From positions 620,001 to 684,000 of the forward strand of contig NZ_BTGQ01000001.1 of NCBI RefSeq assembly GCF_036985505.1: 64,000 nucleotides of DNA, written 5' to 3'. Source of the stretch: Croceitalea sp947503285. Its GTDB lineage: Bacteria; Bacteroidota; Bacteroidia; Flavobacteriales; Flavobacteriaceae. The number at the start of each line of letters is the position of its first letter. The stretch's first letter is position 1. Shown piece after piece: positions 62,966 through 64,000 of this stretch. A program made the translations under genes and the position numbers. The notes below the pieces were generated by a model. It was not told where the DNA came from and searched no databases. It saw nothing but the letters and a program-made list of their open reading frames with translations.

Positions 62966-64000
62966 ATGCAATTGACCAAACCTTTACATACCTTATGGGC
63001 CATTTTGTTTCTTTTCGTTGGAGCCTTTCAAGAAAGTGATGCGAAAACAACTATCGAACCCTTAAATGAAACTATGCTTGTCATTCAGAGCCATGGGTTC
63101 AATGCCAAGAAACGAAGTAGTTTTAGCATTGGGGATATCGAAGAAGTCATTGAAAGGGGCTTGACCGTCATCCATTTCAATTCTTCAAGCGCATATGAAT
63201 TCCGTGGTTTTGACACCTATGGTAGCGAAGATGCCTTTGCTGAATTTCTTGATCATATCACCAATATGCTTAGCAATAAAGCCAGTTTCATAATAATTGC
63301 CCATGATTCTGCGGTTAAGGGTTCATTTTCAAAATCACATGAACTTGCTGCCCTGGGGCTTGAACAGTTAAGTACCCTAAAAAGTAGGCAAGCTTATGTC
63401 ATGCACAACTTGGTCAATGGTATAGTAGAATCCGTTGATACGGTTTCAGTCATTAAGTCCATCGCGATACCAAAAACAATATCCGATGCAACCGTTTACT
63501 TTCCGAAAATAACTTACGAGTTTGAGCCGAGCAACGACCGTTACATTGCACATGCAGGCGGAGAGGTAAATGGCATTAAATCAACCAACTCTAAAGAGGC
63601 CCTTGATGAAAATTATAAAAAAGGATTTCGTCTTTTTGAGTTGGATATCATCGAAACTTCAGACAATCAATTAGTAGCGGCACATGATTGGAAAATGTGG
63701 GCACGGTTCACGGATTATAAAGGGGAATTGCCCCCTTCCCTTAACGAATTCAAGAAACATAAGATTTATGGCGATTATACCACATTGGATATGAAGGGAA
63801 TCAACGATTGGTTTGCAGCGCACCCTGATGCCATCTTGGTGACCGACAAGCTAAATGACCCTGTAGCCTTTGCCAAAAATTTTGTTGCCAAAGAGCGATT
63901 GTTAATGGAACTCTTCAGTTATATGGCTATGGATGAAGCTTCTAGAAATGGTATTCAAGTCATCATCTCGCAACAACCTTTGCTTGAATTGGTCGGTGAC
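62966..64000 (+). CDS. Secreted ILEI-like domain plus GDPD protein, cut by the window end
   Basis: ATG at 62966 gives a signal-like LWAILFLFVGAFQESDA. Residues about 38-160 have the ILEI/FAM3-like pattern: LTVIHFNSSSAYEFRGFDTY, then DHITNMLSNKASFIIIAHDS and SHELAALGLEQL (the domain of interleukin-like EMT inducer proteins). From about 190 the chain reads YIAHAGGEVNGIKSTNSKEA, FRLFELDIIETSDNQLVAAH and HDWKMWARF, the glycerophosphodiester phosphodiesterase active site (His, Glu-x-Asp, His). The C terminus continues past 64000. It may degrade a surface glycan or lipid head group. Confidence 0.75.
   Translation, partial: MQLTKPLHTLWAILFLFVGAFQESDAKTTIEPLNETMLVIQSHGFNAKKRSSFSIGDIEEVIERGLTVIHFNSSSAYEFRGFDTYGSEDAFAEFLDHITNMLSNKASFIIIAHDSAVKGSFSKSHELAALGLEQLSTLKSRQAYVMHNLVNGIVESVDTVSVIKSIAIPKTISDATVYFPKITYEFEPSNDRYIAHAGGEVNGIKSTNSKEALDENYKKGFRLFELDIIETSDNQLVAAHDWKMWARFTDYKGELPPSLNEFKKHKIYGDYTTLDMKGINDWFAAHPDAILVTDKLNDPVAFAKNFVAKERLLMELFSYMAMDEASRNGIQVIISQQPLLELVGD

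Noticed and set aside
62783..62971. 62-codon minus frame before the GDPD gene
   Set aside because: Starts inside the GDPD coding start region and covers the promoter area. No motif seen; contrast with the microprotein pair, which shares a repeated core.

Overview
The window looks like a chromosomal segment of a marine-type member of the Flavobacteriaceae (Bacteroidota). The evidence is a low-GC genome style, a short RpoD-type sigma factor that opens with MRQLK and ends KTYLG as in Bacteroidota, many lipoproteins and SPII-type signal peptides, paired LytS/LytTR regulators, DUF1080 and BNR-type secreted proteins, and promoter-like TTTG/TAnnTTTG boxes instead of strong Shine-Dalgarno sites. I see no rRNA, tRNA, CRISPR array, prophage or integrase gene.

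Layout. 0-8.4 kb holds an M15 peptidase, an SGNH-like lipoprotein, an AraC regulator preceded by decayed sequence, an Ntn-hydrolase fused to glycan-binding-like domains, and an S41-like protein. 8.5-12.2 kb is a three-gene envelope operon with MORN repeats. 12.4-16 kb has a DUF1905 protein, a metallo-hydrolase, a PQQ-type sugar dehydrogenase and a DUF4251 lipoprotein. 16.3-20.6 kb is a four-gene signalling operon: a protein of about ten 34-residue SDHHK repeats, an intact LytS-like kinase, a pseudokinase and a LytTR regulator. 20.8-31.9 kb has DUF1080, RluE, EamA and MscS proteins, a redoxin-like gene broken by one stop codon, a large BNR protein, a lipoprotein, and trehalase opposite a GntR regulator with palindromic operators.

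32.1-42.5 kb is one long minus-strand operon: a periplasmic two-subunit molybdenum hydroxylase followed by moaD, moaA, mobA, a MOCS3-like moeB-rhodanese, a TSUP transporter, moeA, xdhC, mocA and an amidohydrolase, mostly joined by 4-base overlaps. It makes and matures the cofactor for the enzyme encoded at its head. moaC, moaE and mogA/moaB must lie elsewhere.

42.6-53.5 kb carries a YdjC deacetylase, a VWA lipoprotein, two more DUF1080 proteins with a MITE-like element between them, an envelope set (M14 peptidase, amidase, 3D-domain protein, cytochrome/FG-GAP lipoprotein), pirin and a serine hydrolase. 53.5-54.1 kb contains three tandem 230-base units, each ending in a conserved hairpin plus T-run; I read these as a triplicated small-RNA locus. 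54.3-64 kb has a coiled-coil protein, menB, a serine hydrolase/ECF sigma/membrane protein operon, a glycosyltransferase, a helicase, an RpoD-type sigma factor, two tandem related microproteins of 32-33 residues on the opposite strand, and a truncated ILEI-GDPD fusion.

The best candidates for undescribed biology are the triplicated hairpin RNA locus, the twin microproteins next to the sigma factor, the kinase/pseudokinase/repeat-protein operon, and the TIR-bearing element with a target-site duplication. All functional claims rest on motif reading without database searches.
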